From: Embleya sp045207785
GTDB lineage: Bacteria > Actinomycetota > Actinomycetes > Streptomycetales > Streptomycetaceae
Reading direction: 5' to 3'
Assembly: GCF_045207785.1 (NCBI RefSeq)
Contig: NZ_CP108777.1
Span: 496,001-560,000, forward strand
Length of the DNA stretch: 64,000 nucleotides
Shown: in pieces, positions 24,759 through 33,666 of the stretch
Layout: every line of letters begins with the position of its first letter
Numbering within the stretch: the first letter of the stretch is position 1
Translations under genes and position numbers: made by a program
Notes under the pieces: model-generated
Seen by the model: the letters and a program-made list of their open reading frames with translations, nothing else
What the model was told of the DNA's origin: nothing
The model's database searches: none

Positions 24759-26993
24759 GTGACGTGCGGGGACGGGGGTCTGGCAGTGGTGCGGGTGCTT
24801 GCGGATCGGTACGAACTGGTGTCGTTCGTGGGTCGTGGCGGCATGGGCGAGGTGTGGGCGGGGCGGGACCGGGTGATCGGCCGCCGGGTCGCGGTCAAGC
24901 TCCTGCCGGACCATCGCGAGGACTCCTCGGCGGAGTTGTTCTTCCGCGAGGCGCGTACCGCCGGCGGGTTGAACCACCGCGGCGTCGTCACCGTCCACGA
25001 CATGGGCCAGGACCCGGGCGAGGGAACCCTGTTCCTGGTCATGGAGTTCGTCGACGGCCGCGACCTGGCCGCGGTGCTGCGCCGGGACGGGCCGCCGCCG
25101 GTACCCGTCGCGGTGGACTGGGCCGCGCGCACCGCGGACGCGTTGGCCGCCGCCCACGCCGCGGGCGTCGTGCACCGCGACCTCAAGCCCGCGAACCTCA
25201 TGCTCACCCCGGGCGGCGAGGTCAAGGTGCTCGACTTCGGCATCGCCCGCTTCCTCGAGAGCACCGGCAAGTCCAGCACGGTCATGGGCACGCTCGCGTA
25301 CATGCCGCCCGAGCGGTTCGACGAGCAGCCCGGCGATGCCCGCTCCGACCTGTACTCCTTCGGCTGTGTTCTGCACGAACTCCTCACCGGGGCAACGCCG
25401 TTCCAGGCGACCGGGGCGGTGTCGACGATGACCGCCCATCTGCACAAGGCTCCTCTTCCGCCGAGCGAGACCAGGCCCGGCATCCCGGCGGCGTTGGACG
25501 ACCTGGTCATGCGCCTGTTGGCCAAGGCCCCGGGCGATCGCCCGGCGTCGGCGACCGAAGTGCGCGACGCGCTCCGGGCGTTGAACACTCCCGACTCCCC
25601 CGGCGCGGGCGCTGCCGCCGGGCCCGAGCACTCGGCACCCGCCGACCGGCCCACCCCCCGAACGCCGGCCGGTCCCGCCGGCGAGGCCGGCCCGGGGGCG
25701 TCCGAAGCGCCCGTGCACGCCGTCCCGACGCGGCCCGCCGCACCGCCCCGTCCCCCGTACGAGCCGGTCGGTGGCAGCCGGACGAAGCCCCTGCCGCCCA
25801 ATCGCCGCCGCGTCCTTCGTCTCGGCCTCGGTGCGGCCGGCGCGGCCGCGGTCGGAACCGCCGTCACGGTCGCCCTGGTCCGCAGGGGTGACAGCGCGGA
25901 CGCGAACGCGGCCACCGGTGGCCACTCGCCCGGTACGGCACCACCCGGTACGGCACCGCCCGGTACGGGCGGCCCTCCGACACCCCCGAGGCAGCAGACC
26001 ACCCGCCCCACCACTCCGGTCTGGAGTTTCCCCGGGACCTACCCGTCACCACCTGTCGTGGCGGGAGGCGTGCTCTACGTCACCGCCAACAGGTCCCTCG
26101 TCGCCCTGGACCCGCTCACCGGCCGAACCCGCTGGGAAACCCCGCTGGAAACCGAGGCGGGGACACCGGCGGTGGGCGGCGGAATGGTCTACTGCGGCGG
26201 AGAGGACAACGCCCTCCACGCGCTGGACCTCGACGGAAAGCCGAAGTGGACCTTCCCGACCGGGGACCGGGTCCGCACCGTGCCCGCCGTGATCGACGGG
26301 CTCGTCGTCTTCGGCAGCCTCGACAACAAGGTCTACGCGCTGGACGCGAGCACCGGCACCAAGAAGTGGGTCTTCCCCACCGGAGACTCGATCTTCTGCT
26401 CCCCGACGGTGCACGACGGGACGGTCTACATCGGCAGCCACGACCGCAACATGTACGCGCTCAACGCGACGAACGGCACCAAGAAATGGGCCTTCACCGC
26501 CGGCCTCGGCTTCCCGGGACCGGGCACATCCCTGATGGCCGGCACCCTGTACGCCACCAGCAACGACGAGAACGTCTACGCCCTGGACGCCGCCACCGGC
26601 GCCAAGAAGTGGGCGGTCTCGCTCGCCGATACCCGCACCGACGGCCTCGTCTACCGCGTTTCGACGCCGGTGGCCGGCCCGGGCATGGTCTACGTCGGAG
26701 GCGCGGACAATTTCGTCCATGCCCTGGACGCGGCCACCGGAGCCGAGAAGTGGACCTTCGGCACGTTCGACGTGGGCGTGCCGACGCCGACCGTGGCGAA
26801 CGGCCTCGTCTACGTAGGCTGCCAGGACAAGCACGTGTACGCCTTCGATGCGCTCTCCGGCAGCAAACGTTGGTCGTTCAAGTCCGAAGAATCCTTGGAG
26901 GCCACGCCGACCGTGGCCGGCACGCTCGTGTACGTGGCCGGCGAGAAGAACCTGTACGCCTTCGACGCAGCCGGCGGCGGGGCCGTGGGCTGA
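24759..26993 (+). CDS. Ser/Thr protein kinase with C-terminal PQQ-type beta-propeller
   Basis: 744 residues from GTG 24759 (GGGAGCGAG upstream). Kinase domain about 18-285: glycine loop GRGGMGEVW (25-33), Lys47, HRDLKPAN (Asp141), DFG (159-161) and PPE (183-185), so all catalytic residues are present. A Pro/Ala-rich juxtamembrane linker and one TM segment (about 355-380) follow. The outside part (about 425-744) consists of seven or more repeats of the type VYALDAxTGxxKW, a PQQ/WD-like propeller. Typical Hanks-type receptor kinase; the extracytoplasmic ligand is unknown. Confidence 0.93.
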   Translation: MTCGDGGLAVVRVLADRYELVSFVGRGGMGEVWAGRDRVIGRRVAVKLLPDHREDSSAELFFREARTAGGLNHRGVVTVHDMGQDPGEGTLFLVMEFVDGRDLAAVLRRDGPPPVPVAVDWAARTADALAAAHAAGVVHRDLKPANLMLTPGGEVKVLDFGIARFLESTGKSSTVMGTLAYMPPERFDEQPGDARSDLYSFGCVLHELLTGATPFQATGAVSTMTAHLHKAPLPPSETRPGIPAALDDLVMRLLAKAPGDRPASATEVRDALRALNTPDSPGAGAAAGPEHSAPADRPTPRTPAGPAGEAGPGASEAPVHAVPTRPAAPPRPPYEPVGGSRTKPLPPNRRRVLRLGLGAAGAAAVGTAVTVALVRRGDSADANAATGGHSPGTAPPGTAPPGTGGPPTPPRQQTTRPTTPVWSFPGTYPSPPVVAGGVLYVTANRSLVALDPLTGRTRWETPLETEAGTPAVGGGMVYCGGEDNALHALDLDGKPKWTFPTGDRVRTVPAVIDGLVVFGSLDNKVYALDASTGTKKWVFPTGDSIFCSPTVHDGTVYIGSHDRNMYALNATNGTKKWAFTAGLGFPGPGTSLMAGTLYATSNDENVYALDAATGAKKWAVSLADTRTDGLVYRVSTPVAGPGMVYVGGADNFVHALDAATGAEKWTFGTFDVGVPTPTVANGLVYVGCQDKHVYAFDALSGSKRWSFKSEESLEATPTVAGTLVYVAGEKNLYAFDAAGGGAVG

Positions 26994-27200
26994 CCGGCGA
27001 TGTCACCGGCCCGCCGCCGGTATCGCGAACCAGGGGCGACCCCCGAGGGCCCGCTCCGGGGCGGCATGATTCGCCGGGCGGAACTCGAAAGCGTCCCACC
27101 CGGCTCCCATGCGCAAAGTTGTCACCGTGACGCCTCCGCGGGCGCTCGAGCTCGATGGCACACGCTCGACGTTCGCCGTCACAGGACTGTGGTTCCGGGG

Positions 27201-27638
27201 TCAGGCGGCCGCGGGTCGGGGACGCAGGACCTGTCGGAGGGCGTCGTCCAGGTCGGCCTGCGCGCGCTCCAACCAGGCGGTGGTGATGTCGACGCCGTCC
27301 CCGTGTTCGCCGGCGCGGCGATGCAGTCGCGGTTCCTCGTCGTCGGCGGCGGAGCGTGCGGCCGTGATCGCGTGGCGCAGCCGTGCCGCCGCCGCGAGTT
27401 CCTCGCCCGCGGCGTGCAGCCAGGCCCGTGTCGCGGGATCGGCGACCTTGGCGGTGTTCGCGGGGTTCGTCAACGCGTGGGCGGTCGCCTCCGTGGTCTT
27501 GGGAGCGAGCTTGCGGACCGCCAATGCCGGTGGCAGGCCCGGCAGTTGCGCGAGGGCGTCCCGTACGGCGGTGTCCAGGCGGGTCAGGCTGTACGTCACT
27601 CGCCCCAGCCTCAACAGGTATTCGTCATCCGGAGTCAT
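27201..27638 (-). CDS. Hypothetical protein
   Basis: 145 residues from ATG 27638 with GGAG about 12 nt upstream. Entirely helical in appearance, with YLLRLGRVTYSLTRLDTAVRDALAQLPG and AAAARLRHAITAARSAADDE segments and no membrane segment or catalytic motif. Possibly a four-helix cytoplasmic protein. The family was not recognised. Confidence 0.6.
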   Translation of the reverse strand: MTPDDEYLLRLGRVTYSLTRLDTAVRDALAQLPGLPPALAVRKLAPKTTEATAHALTNPANTAKVADPATRAWLHAAGEELAAAARLRHAITAARSAADDEEPRLHRRAGEHGDGVDITTAWLERAQADLDDALRQVLRPRPAAA

Positions 27639-28093
27639 CCGGTGATTCTCCGCTATCGGACCGACATGACCGCGGCACCGACGGGTGTGTCGGTGCGCGT
27701 TCCGTAACTTCTCACGATTCCGGCGAGCGCACACATCTCGGGCGCCGACCAGAGGCCGTACCGCTCGGCTGGACGACGGGAGGAGGAGCCGCCTGGTGCG
27801 GTTGCCGATGGACGCCGGTCAGCCGCTCTTGTCGGCCTCGTGGTGGACGAGGGCCTCCAGCGCTGTGGCCGGGGAGCGAGAGCCGGTAGTGGACGAAGGC
27901 GAGCACCCGGTTCTCGGCGTACGCCTCGACGAACGGCGTCCGCGGGCAACTCCCAGGCCCCTCTGGCCTGGCCTGTCGCGTCGGGCCGGCTGCGCGGGCG
28001 CGCCTGGCGGCCGAAGGTGGGCGGGGTGGCGGGCGGCTGTGTCGCGCCCCTGAAAGCAGACACGCAGTGGAATCATGACGCTACGATCCGTAC
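27639..28093. other. Gap with a possible frameshifted coding remnant
   Basis: On the minus strand, RTPFVEAYAENRVLAFVHYR (near 27940-27880) continues after a +1 shift as PATALEALVHHEADKSG and a stop near 27820. This reads like the end of a broken gene, but I recognise no family. No intact gene is seen. Confidence 0.35.
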
Positions 28094-28534
28094 ATGACTT
28101 CATGGGAGTGGAGCGATGCGGGCTCGCCCGCCGACATCGTGGAAATCGAGAGCGTCGACCTCAAGCCGGATCCGCCCCGGAAGGGCGAGATCGTGCGGGC
28201 CACCATCCCGGCCCACGTCTCGGCGACGATCAACAGGGGCGCCAGGGTCGAAGTCACGGTCCAGATCGGCCTGATCAAGCTGCTCACCAAGACGTACGAC
28301 CTGCTCGAGCGCATGCGCGACGGGGACCCTGCGGGCGGCGACTGGACCCTGACCGTCGACACCGCGAGCGCGGGCGAGCCCGTTCCGCCCGGCAACGCCG
28401 TACTGACCTTGGCCGTAAACCTCCCCGCGCAGATCCCGCCCGCCAAGTTCCACGTTGTGATTCGCGCCTACAACGACGACGACGCCGACCTGTTCGCCCT
28501 CGACCTCAACGTCGACTTCTCGGATCGTTTCTAG
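28094..28534 (+). CDS. ML-domain (MD-2-related/NPC2-like) lipid-recognition protein
   Basis: 146 residues, a single domain. IVEIESVDLKPDPPRKGE, the INRGARVEVTVQIGLIKLLT strand pair, the YDLLER position where eukaryotic members have DLCE, and LPAQIPPAKFHVVIRAYNDD match the ML fold, especially fungal PG/PI transfer proteins. These bind lipids in an immunoglobulin-like beta-sandwich. There is no signal peptide and not one cysteine, whereas eukaryotic ML proteins are secreted and disulfide-bonded. It is therefore a cytoplasmic, disulfide-free version. Family call from motif memory only. Confidence 0.7.
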   Translation: MTSWEWSDAGSPADIVEIESVDLKPDPPRKGEIVRATIPAHVSATINRGARVEVTVQIGLIKLLTKTYDLLERMRDGDPAGGDWTLTVDTASAGEPVPPGNAVLTLAVNLPAQIPPAKFHVVIRAYNDDDADLFALDLNVDFSDRF

Positions 28535-28568
28535 GCGCCGCCTCCCCGGATGCGCTACGAAACCCCGT

Positions 28569-28614
28569 CCCCGTCGGGTGTCGGTCGGTGTCAACCCACC
28601 GACACCGGACGGGG
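28569..28614 (+). terminator. Strong hairpin after the ML-domain gene
   Basis: Seventeen-base arms (28569-28585 and 28598-28614) match at 16 positions around a 12-nt loop. There is no T-tract. The position, 34 bp after the ML-domain stop and before the beta-lactamase, suggests a terminator or attenuator separating the two genes. Confidence 0.6.
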
Positions 28615-28635
28615 AACCGACTCGGCCGGAAAGAC

Positions 28636-29640
28636 GTGATCGTGGAATCGTCAGGGCTGCGCCCGACCCGTCGCGGGGTGCTCGGCGTCGGTGCCGTCAC
28701 GGCGCTGGCCCTGGCGGCCGTTGTCCCCACAGGCGGAAGGGTCCTCGCGAGCACGAGCGACGACAACGACAACGACAACGACAAGGACAACGAGGAGATC
28801 ATCGAGCGCCTGCGCCGCCTGGAGGAAGGGCATTCCGCGCGTCTGGGCGTGTTCGCCCTCGACACGGTCACGGGTCGGAGAGTGGCGTATCGCCAGGACG
28901 AACGCTTCCCGATGTGCTCGGTGTTCAAGACGATCGCCGTTGCCGCCGTGTTGAGAGACCTCGACCGGGACGGCGAGTTCCTCGCCGAGCGCATCCGCTA
29001 CACCGAGCAGGACGTCACCCGTTCGGGCTACGCACCGATCACCGGCCTGCCCGAGAACGTCGCCGACGGCATGACCGTCGCGGACCTGTGCGCGGCCGCT
29101 GTCGCCCACAGCGACAACACAGCGGCCAATCTCCTGCTCCGCGAGCTCGGTCGACGTCATGGCGGACATGCCGGAGATGGCGGACATGGCGAGCATGGCG
29201 GACCCCCTGCGGTCACCGGATTCTGTCGCTCCATCGGCGACGACGTGACCCGCTTGGACCGCCTGGAGCCGGAGTTGAACTCCGCGGAGCCATGGCGGAC
29301 GACGGACACCACCAGCCCTCGGGCCATCGGGCGCACCTACGCACGCCTCACCCTCGGCGATGCCTTGGCCCCCCGGGACCGCAAGCGGCTCACCCGCTGG
29401 CTGCTGGCGAACACGACCAGCGCCAACCGCTTCCGCGCCGGTCTGCCGAACGACTGGATCCTGGCGGACAAGACCGGCACCGGCGCCTACGGCACCACCA
29501 ACGACGTGGGCGTCGCCCAGCCACCCGGCCGGGGCCCGCTCGTGCTGGCGGTCCTGTCCACCAAGCGGCATGCCGACGCACGGGCGGACGAACCCCTGGT
29601 CGCCGAAGCCGCCGAACTGCTGGCGACGACACTCACCTGA
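28636..29640 (+). CDS. Class A beta-lactamase, Tat-exported
   Basis: 334 residues from GTG 28636. Twin-arginine signal RPTRRGVLGVGAVTALALAA. All class A motifs are present: MCSVFKT (Ser70, Lys73), HSDNTAAN (Ser130), RLEPELN (Glu166, Asn170) and DKTGTGAYGT (Lys234). It hydrolyses beta-lactams outside the membrane. Two oddities: a DND-repeat linker after the signal (DDNDNDNDKDN) and an insertion of about 14 Gly/His-rich residues (RRHGGHAGDGGHGEH) between the SDN helix and GGPPAVTGF. The insertion is built from a repeated ATGGCGGAC-like unit. Confidence 0.95.
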   Translation: MIVESSGLRPTRRGVLGVGAVTALALAAVVPTGGRVLASTSDDNDNDNDKDNEEIIERLRRLEEGHSARLGVFALDTVTGRRVAYRQDERFPMCSVFKTIAVAAVLRDLDRDGEFLAERIRYTEQDVTRSGYAPITGLPENVADGMTVADLCAAAVAHSDNTAANLLLRELGRRHGGHAGDGGHGEHGGPPAVTGFCRSIGDDVTRLDRLEPELNSAEPWRTTDTTSPRAIGRTYARLTLGDALAPRDRKRLTRWLLANTTSANRFRAGLPNDWILADKTGTGAYGTTNDVGVAQPPGRGPLVLAVLSTKRHADARADEPLVAEAAELLATTLT

Positions 29641-29711
29641 CGCGGGTCACGGTGGCGCGATTCGGGCGCCCACGGTACGAGTCGTCGTCGACCCAGGCAA
29701 CGCGAACGCGC

Positions 29712-29880
29712 GTCCCATTGCTACGAAACAGCCGTTGCGGCGGTCGCCGCCGGCCGACTCGCCTCCAGTCAGGGCTATCAGGGGCAGCTCAGGGAGAAGG
29801 TCAAGAGCGCATCGGAGGCGGACAAGAACCATGACCGCGTCATCGATTTCGATGAATTCCAGGACATGCTGAAGTCATAG
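29712..29880 (+). pseudogene. EF-hand protein C-terminal fragment
   Basis: The frame ending at TAG 29878-29880 reads LREKVKSASEADKNHDRVID then FDEFQDMLKS. DKNHDRVIDFDE is a complete EF-hand calcium loop (Asp at 1, Asn 3, Asp 5, Ile 8, Glu 12). No start codon lies in frame upstream and only one hand is left, so it is a truncated relic of a multi-EF-hand (calerythrin-like) protein. Confidence 0.6.
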
Positions 29881-30086
29881 CCCCGGCATATGTGATCAAC
29901 CCTGAGGGCACCGACGGGAACCACCCATGCAAGAGATCTCGGGGTTGTTCGTTCCTCATTTTCGATCGCCGAAGCCGGTCGGCGTGCGTCCCACCCGGCC
30001 GGCCTCACGCTCGGTGCGTTCGTGGCAGCGCGCCCGGAACCGCTGGTGCCGGTCGGGGTGAAGTCCGGACGGTCGTGGGCCTGTTC

Positions 30087-30120
30087 CGGCCTCGGGGAGC
30101 AATGGAACAGTGGTTGGCGT
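30087..30120 (+). repeat. 34-bp repeat, left copy
   Basis: An exact 34-bp sequence starting CGGCCTCGGGGAGCAATGGA recurs in inverted orientation at 33967-34000. It sits just before an IS630-type transposase remnant, so it may derive from the end of an insertion element. Confidence 0.85.
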
Positions 30121-30124
30121 TAAG

Positions 30125-30440
30125 AGCGGTCCCGGCTGATCTACGCGATACGCGAGTACCGGGGCCGCAAGGACGAGCCAAAGGGCTTCGGCTGGCGGGA
30201 CTTCCGCGATCTGATCGTCCGCGCGCACGCCCAGCTCGGCGACCCGATCGTGCTGGTTTGGGACAACGTCCGCCTCCACCTGACCGCGGGAATCCGGAAT
30301 ACGGGAGTTCATCGCCGCGAGCGCCGAGTGGCTCACCGTGTTCCAGCTGCCGACCTACGCCCCGCACCTCAACCCGCAGGAGAGCGACAAGCCGCATCCC
30401 AGACATGAAGATCACGACCTACAGCTGGAGTACTGGATCA
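30125..30440 (+). pseudogene. IS630-family transposase remnant
   Basis: The frames read RLIYAIREYRGRKDEPKGFG, GDPIVLVWDNVRLHLTAGIR, then after a frameshift REFIAASAEWLTVFQLPTYA and PHLNPQE. These are the second and third catalytic blocks of the DDE domain (VLVWDN with Asp, and YAPxLNPxE with Glu) of IS630-type transposases. The N-terminal third and the end are missing, and a deletion/frameshift interrupts the middle. Confidence 0.75.
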
Positions 30441-30473
30441 ACGACGGCGCCCCATCCTGGCCGAGAGGCGGGT

Positions 30474-31340
30474 TTAGCCGCGGAGGAGTTCGGCGACGTG
30501 GGCGTAGGAGTCGTCCGCGTAACCGGCCGCCATGCCCCGGCGCGCGATCTCATGGGCGGCGGAGATCACCGTACTGTCGACGCCCCGGCTGCGCGAGGCC
30601 TCGAGGACATGGGACATGATCGCCGCCGCCGAGCGGAGGTTGGAGCCCCCGGCGGGGTAGCTGCCGGTGTCGACCTGCTCGGCGAACGCGTCGATCACGT
30701 CGGGCAGGAGCGCGGCGACGCCCTTGGCGTAGGGGGCCAGGTCGGATGCGGTGACGCCCTCGGACCCGGCGAGGGCGAAGGCGTGGACGACGCCGGTCAG
30801 TGCCGTCCAGAAGATGTCGAGCAGTGCGACGTCGTGCGCCCCCGCACGGCCCGGGTCCGTGCCCAGGTGCACACAGGTGCCGCCGATGGCCCTGAGGGTG
30901 TCCCGGTGGCGTTCGTACAGATCGGCCGGGCCGCTGTGGAGGACCAGGGTGGACGGGCCGCCGACGAGGTACGTCGGAACCATGATCGCGCCGTCGAGAT
31001 AGCCGATGCCGTGCGCGTCGGCCCACTCGGCGGTGGCGCGGGCGTCGTCGGGGGTTCCGGCGGTGAGGTTGACCAGGGTCCGGCCCTTGAGCTCGGCGGC
31101 GTGCGGAGCGATGACGGCACGGACGGCTTCGTGGTCCAGCACGCAGATCACCACGAGGTCGCTCGCCGCGATCGCCTCCGCGGCGGTCCCGGCCTCGACG
31201 GCGCCGTTCTCCACCAGGCCGTTCGCCCGGCCCGGAGTACGGTTCCAGACGGTTGCGGAATGGCCCGCGGCCAGGAACGCGGAGGCCAGGGCCCGGCCCA
31301 TCGGGCCCAGGCCGAGAACGGTGACGGGGGAAGCAGACAT
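30474..31340 (-). CDS. NAD(P)-dependent oxidoreductase, imine reductase/beta-hydroxyacid dehydrogenase type
   Basis: 288 residues. Rossmann motif VTVLGLGPMGRALASAFLAAGH (about 5-26) with the WNRTPGRA loop favouring NADPH, and interdomain helix. The C-terminal all-helical domain (DIFWTALTGVVHAFALAGSEG) fits actinobacterial imine reductase/reductive aminase-like proteins rather than classical hydroxyisobutyrate dehydrogenases. Start ATG 31340 overlaps the ATG of a divergent HxlR regulator. That regulator probably controls it. Confidence 0.88.
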   Translation of the reverse strand: MSASPVTVLGLGPMGRALASAFLAAGHSATVWNRTPGRANGLVENGAVEAGTAAEAIAASDLVVICVLDHEAVRAVIAPHAAELKGRTLVNLTAGTPDDARATAEWADAHGIGYLDGAIMVPTYLVGGPSTLVLHSGPADLYERHRDTLRAIGGTCVHLGTDPGRAGAHDVALLDIFWTALTGVVHAFALAGSEGVTASDLAPYAKGVAALLPDVIDAFAEQVDTGSYPAGGSNLRSAAAIMSHVLEASRSRGVDSTVISAAHEIARRGMAAGYADDSYAHVAELLRG

Positions 31341-31740
31341 GGGGAACTCCGAGGTCGTGACGGTGGCCGATCCGCACACATGCGGGATGGGTGTGGCCGT
31401 CGGGGTGTTCGAGGGCAAGTGGAAGTCGTTCGTCATGTGGGCGCTCTCCGAGCGTCCGCGCCGCTTCGGGGAGACCAGGCGGCTGGTCACCGGCATCAGC
31501 GAGAAGGTGCTGACCCAGCAGCTCCGGGAGCTCCAGGCCGACGGGATCGTGCACCGGGAGGACTACGACGAGATGCCGCCCCGGGTCGAGTACTCGCTGA
31601 CCGAACGGGGCCGTCGGCTCTACGAACTGCTGGAACTGCTCTCCGCCTGGGGTCGGGACCACCTGGCCGTGAGGACAGGGGCGGTATCGGACGACGGGCT
31701 TGGCGCGCCTCAACAAGACTTCCCGGTCGCCGGTCCTTGA
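31339..31740 (+). CDS. HxlR-family transcriptional regulator
   Basis: 133 residues. Signature FEGKWKSFVMWALSERPRRF and winged-helix ISEKVLTQQLRELQADGIV with YSLTERGRRL. A cysteine near the N-terminus (HTCGMG) is placed like the redox- or aldehyde-sensing Cys of several HxlR/YodB proteins. ATG 31339 has GGGGGAAG upstream and overlaps, by two bases, the ATG of the divergent reductase; GTG 31357 is an alternative start. Confidence 0.88.
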   Translation: MGNSEVVTVADPHTCGMGVAVGVFEGKWKSFVMWALSERPRRFGETRRLVTGISEKVLTQQLRELQADGIVHREDYDEMPPRVEYSLTERGRRLYELLELLSAWGRDHLAVRTGAVSDDGLGAPQQDFPVAGP

Positions 31741-31880
31741 TCAAGTACGCACCTTCAGGTACGTGCCCACGTCGCCCTCCCGGCTTGGCGTTCGCGGCCC
31801 CGGGGCGACCACGCCGCCTGGCGATCAGCGCCCTGTCGAAGCCGTCGAGATGGAAGAACCCCTGGGCTACTTCAACAACA

Positions 31881-31932
31881 GAAGAACCGCAGATCGAAAC
31901 CCCTCGAAAGAGGTCTTGACCTGCGGTTCTTC
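31881..31932. terminator. Long hairpin downstream of the HxlR gene
   Basis: Arms GAAGAACCGCAGATC (31881-31895) and GACCTGCGGTTCTTC (31918-31932) pair at 14 of 15 positions. A nested ACCCCTC-GAAA-GAGGT hairpin lies in the loop. It is the clearest structure in the 541-bp gap after hxlR and may act as a terminator in either direction, or be a mobile-element relic. Confidence 0.6.
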
Positions 31933-32281
31933 AAACTCTATATCAGTACTCTGAGTAGCCCCGACGGGGCACACGGCAGATGGATGCAGGATGCGCCCCT
32001 GGTCATCGAAGCCTTGTGTTCGCTGGACCGATCCGTCGTGTGAGAAGCGGTTCGCGGTTCGCTTCGGGCGAGGCTGAGTTTCGTCGACGAGGTCAGCGAG
32101 ACAGTCCAGCCGGCCCGGACGTCGCGTCGCTTCTTCGATCCGCCCGACAGGGATCAGGCCGTCGAGGACGTCGACGACGAACCGGGACGCGGGGCATGGC
32201 TTCGAAGTCGTCTCGTGAGTCGTCGTTCGGCACCGTGTGCGTATCAGGTGACGGATGCTCGGCGATGGCTGGGCTCGCCGG
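31933..32281. other. Gap before the DUF1330 gene
   Basis: About 350 bp with no convincing reading frame, promoter or repeat. It lies downstream of the two convergent units HxlR and DUF1330. Confidence 0.5.
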
Positions 32282-32575
32282 TCAGTCGATGCTGTCGATG
32301 ATGCGGAAGTCGCGCTCGTAGCCGTCGGGGAGGGCCACCAGGGCCTTCTGGTATGCCTCGCTCTCGTATGCCGCGACGGCCTGTTCGAAGCTGTCGAACT
32401 CGATCAGGACGACGCGTTGCGTGATTCCGGCCTCGTGGGCGACGACTCGACTGCCAACGGACAGGGTGCGCCCGCCCCCAGCCCGGACAGCCGGACCGGC
32501 CAGCTTGTCGTAGGCAGTCAGCGCCTCAGGGTCGGAAATGGCGGGGTAGACACTGACCCAGTAGCCCTTGGCCAT
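32282..32575 (-). CDS. DUF1330 family protein
   Basis: 97 residues from ATG 32575 with an excellent ribosome site (AGGAGGATTCC). The pattern KGYWVSVYPAISDPEALTAY, RVVLIEFDSFEQAVAAYES and EAYQKALVAL defines the dimeric ferredoxin-like DUF1330 family. Members are small cytoplasmic proteins of unknown activity. It is divergent from a LysR regulator (188 bp between starts), which probably controls it. Confidence 0.9.
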   Translation of the reverse strand: MAKGYWVSVYPAISDPEALTAYDKLAGPAVRAGGGRTLSVGSRVVAHEAGITQRVVLIEFDSFEQAVAAYESEAYQKALVALPDGYERDFRIIDSID

Positions 32576-32763
32576 GGAATCCTCCTGTGTTCGGCCGGAC
32601 ACGTCCGACTTCGAATTGACACTCGGATCGATCGATCCCGCCGACCGGTACTGCGGTCGATTGGATCGTCATATGCGCAGGTTAGGGCTTGATGTGCGGT
32701 CGAGGGAAAGACCGGTACGGGATAGGCTCAGAACGGATCGTTATCAATCGGCAGGGAGGGCAC

Positions 32764-33666
32764 GTGGCGCCGGATACGGTGAGCCTGCGGTACTTCCTGG
32801 TGCTGTCGCAGGAGTTGAACTTCACCCGCGCGGCCGCACGGATCGGTATCGCACAGCCCGCACTCAGCGCCCGGATGCGCCGATTGGAGGCGGAACTCGG
32901 TACGGCCCTGCTGGTCCGCAACACGCGTAGCGTCGAATTGACCACGGCCGGTGCGGCTTTGGCGGAGTCCGCGCCGCCCGCGCTGGCGGCGCTGGACCGG
33001 GCATGGGACACCGCCCGGAGCGCGGCGGCCGGTGAACTGGGCACGCTGCGCATCGGATACAGCCTCAGTACCGGGGCCGAGACGGCACCGGCCCTGGTGG
33101 ACAGGCTGATTCGCGGCAACAGCGGACTCGAGGTCGGCGCGGTCCCGATGGCGACACCGGAGATCTCCCCCGCGGTCGCCGACGGCCGCATCGATGCCGG
33201 GATCACCCGCGGTGAACAGCCGGGCCGAGGCGTGCGCCGGTTCCTGCTGCGGCGTGTGCGCGTCGGGGTCCAGCTGGCGCAGCACCATCCGCTGGCCGAA
33301 CACCCGGAGATCGAGATCGCCGACGCGGCCGCGTATCCGCTGCGACTCCCGGACCGTGCGGCCAACCCCGTGATCCACGATCAGCTGTCCGCACTGTTCC
33401 GAGACACCCGACCACACCCCCGATTCCACACGCCCGCAGTCTCTTTCGACATGTCTCAGCGCGACCTGCGCGACGGGGCCACCCTCGCCCCGGCCGGAGA
33501 AGCCGCGGTCACGGTACAACCGGCCGGTCTCACCTGGCGACCGCTGCGAGGCGCGCCCAGCTTGACGATCCACCTGGTCCTCCCACGCGAGCAGTCGCCA
33601 CTACACCGCCGCATCCGTGCCGTCGCCAAAACCCTGGCGCACGAGCTGCACTGGCTGCCGGACTGA
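32764..33666 (+). CDS. LysR-family transcriptional regulator
   Basis: 300 residues from GTG 32764, preceded by GGGAGGGCAC. N-terminal winged helix (LRYFLVLSQELNFTRAAARIGIAQPALSARMRRLE, about 6-40) and a substrate-binding domain from about residue 88 (GTLRIGYSLSTGAETA). The C-terminal effector region is shorter than usual in its second half. Likely regulator of the divergent DUF1330 gene. Confidence 0.9.
   Translation: MAPDTVSLRYFLVLSQELNFTRAAARIGIAQPALSARMRRLEAELGTALLVRNTRSVELTTAGAALAESAPPALAALDRAWDTARSAAAGELGTLRIGYSLSTGAETAPALVDRLIRGNSGLEVGAVPMATPEISPAVADGRIDAGITRGEQPGRGVRRFLLRRVRVGVQLAQHHPLAEHPEIEIADAAAYPLRLPDRAANPVIHDQLSALFRDTRPHPRFHTPAVSFDMSQRDLRDGATLAPAGEAAVTVQPAGLTWRPLRGAPSLTIHLVLPREQSPLHRRIRAVAKTLAHELHWLPD

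Noticed and set aside
28578..29834. 418-residue plus-strand ORF over the beta-lactamase
   Set aside because: Shadow frame of bla; Arg/Pro-rich with none of the expected motifs.
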